From Microvirga sp. KLBC 81 (GTDB lineage Bacteria > Pseudomonadota > Alphaproteobacteria > Rhizobiales > Beijerinckiaceae): DNA of 64,000 nucleotides. The notes under the pieces are model-generated. The model did no database searches. It saw nothing but the letters and a program-made list of their open reading frames with translations, and was not told the DNA's origin. Where the stretch lies: positions 18,740 to 82,739 of the forward strand of contig NZ_QDAH01000017.1 in the NCBI RefSeq assembly GCF_003075415.1, in the 5' to 3' direction. Shown piece after piece: positions 63,940 through 64,000 of this stretch (positions within the stretch are counted from its first letter, which is position 1; every line of letters begins with the position of its first letter). The translations under genes and the position numbers were made by a program.

Positions 63940-64000
63940 TCAGACGAATCCGTATCCGGCGGCGGTGAAATAGTTGCGGCACGCCTCAGGCTCAACGAGA
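63940..64000 (-). mobile_element. C-terminus of an IS630-type transposase (partial)
   Basis: On the minus strand the frame entering from the right edge reads LVEPEACRNYFTAAGYGFV and stops at TGA (63942-63940). The pattern EACRNYFxxAGY matches the last residues of IS630-family transposases. The rest is outside the window. Confidence 0.55.

Overview
The window is high-GC chromosomal DNA of an alphaproteobacterium of the order Hyphomicrobiales (Rhizobiales). Methylobacteriaceae, possibly a Microvirga-like organism, fits best. The evidence is the cell-cycle regulator GcrA, the order phoR-pstSCAB-phoU-phoB, an RpoH-type heat-shock sigma factor, a long alphaproteobacterial dCTP deaminase, a serC leader motif before serC-serA, and short palindromic repeats. 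The genus is inference. The protein families were recognised by eye.

Layout. 1-5.4 kb: the 3' end of a tripartite tricarboxylate transporter permease, a two-gene ATP-citrate-lyase-like pair, a TerC-type membrane protein and an acyl-CoA thioesterase. 5.4-8.2 kb: three accessory genes on the minus strand (DUF2971, cupin-like, two-TM protein with a probable frameshift) ending at a tRNA-Gly. 8.2-15.8 kb: dCTP deaminase, a CDP-alcohol phosphatidyltransferase, apaG, argE, the coupled operon argD-argF-hslO, and gcrA. 15.8-22.6 kb: the phosphate regulon with a Pho box. 22.6-29.1 kb: a flippase-like protein, an HWE histidine kinase and a cobalamin block (cobU, btuF, cobalamin riboswitch, btuB). 29.4-39.7 kb: a lytic transglycosylase, an MFS transporter, an rmlD-like gene, metZ, DUF2243, a TRAP transporter, three tandem tiny ORFs and a four-TM protein.

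39.9-44.1 kb holds two divergent RTX proteins acting on alginate-type polymers (a PL7 lyase and an AlgE-like epimerase). 44.3-47.0 kb has a Crp/Fnr regulator, small genes, a 160-bp dispersed repeat, a serine-recombinase relic and a tRNA-Glu. 47.1-51.8 kb has rluD, rpoH, a conserved membrane protein and purA. purA is preceded by about 500 bp of structured sequence with its own promoter and terminator. 52.3-59.2 kb contains REP-like palindromes, a lipoprotein, a glutamine amidotransferase, an EamA exporter, purU, serA and serC. 59.4-63.8 kb encodes an RND efflux pair, and an IS630-type transposase end touches the right border.

Most of the window is housekeeping. The least ordinary parts are the citrate-lyase-like pair with a duplicated, altered lyase module, the frameshifted cassette by tRNA-Gly, the tiny-ORF trio, the alginate pair with an Asn at the usual catalytic Asp, and the putative RNA/leader upstream of purA. 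No CRISPR array, prophage or complete insertion sequence was seen.
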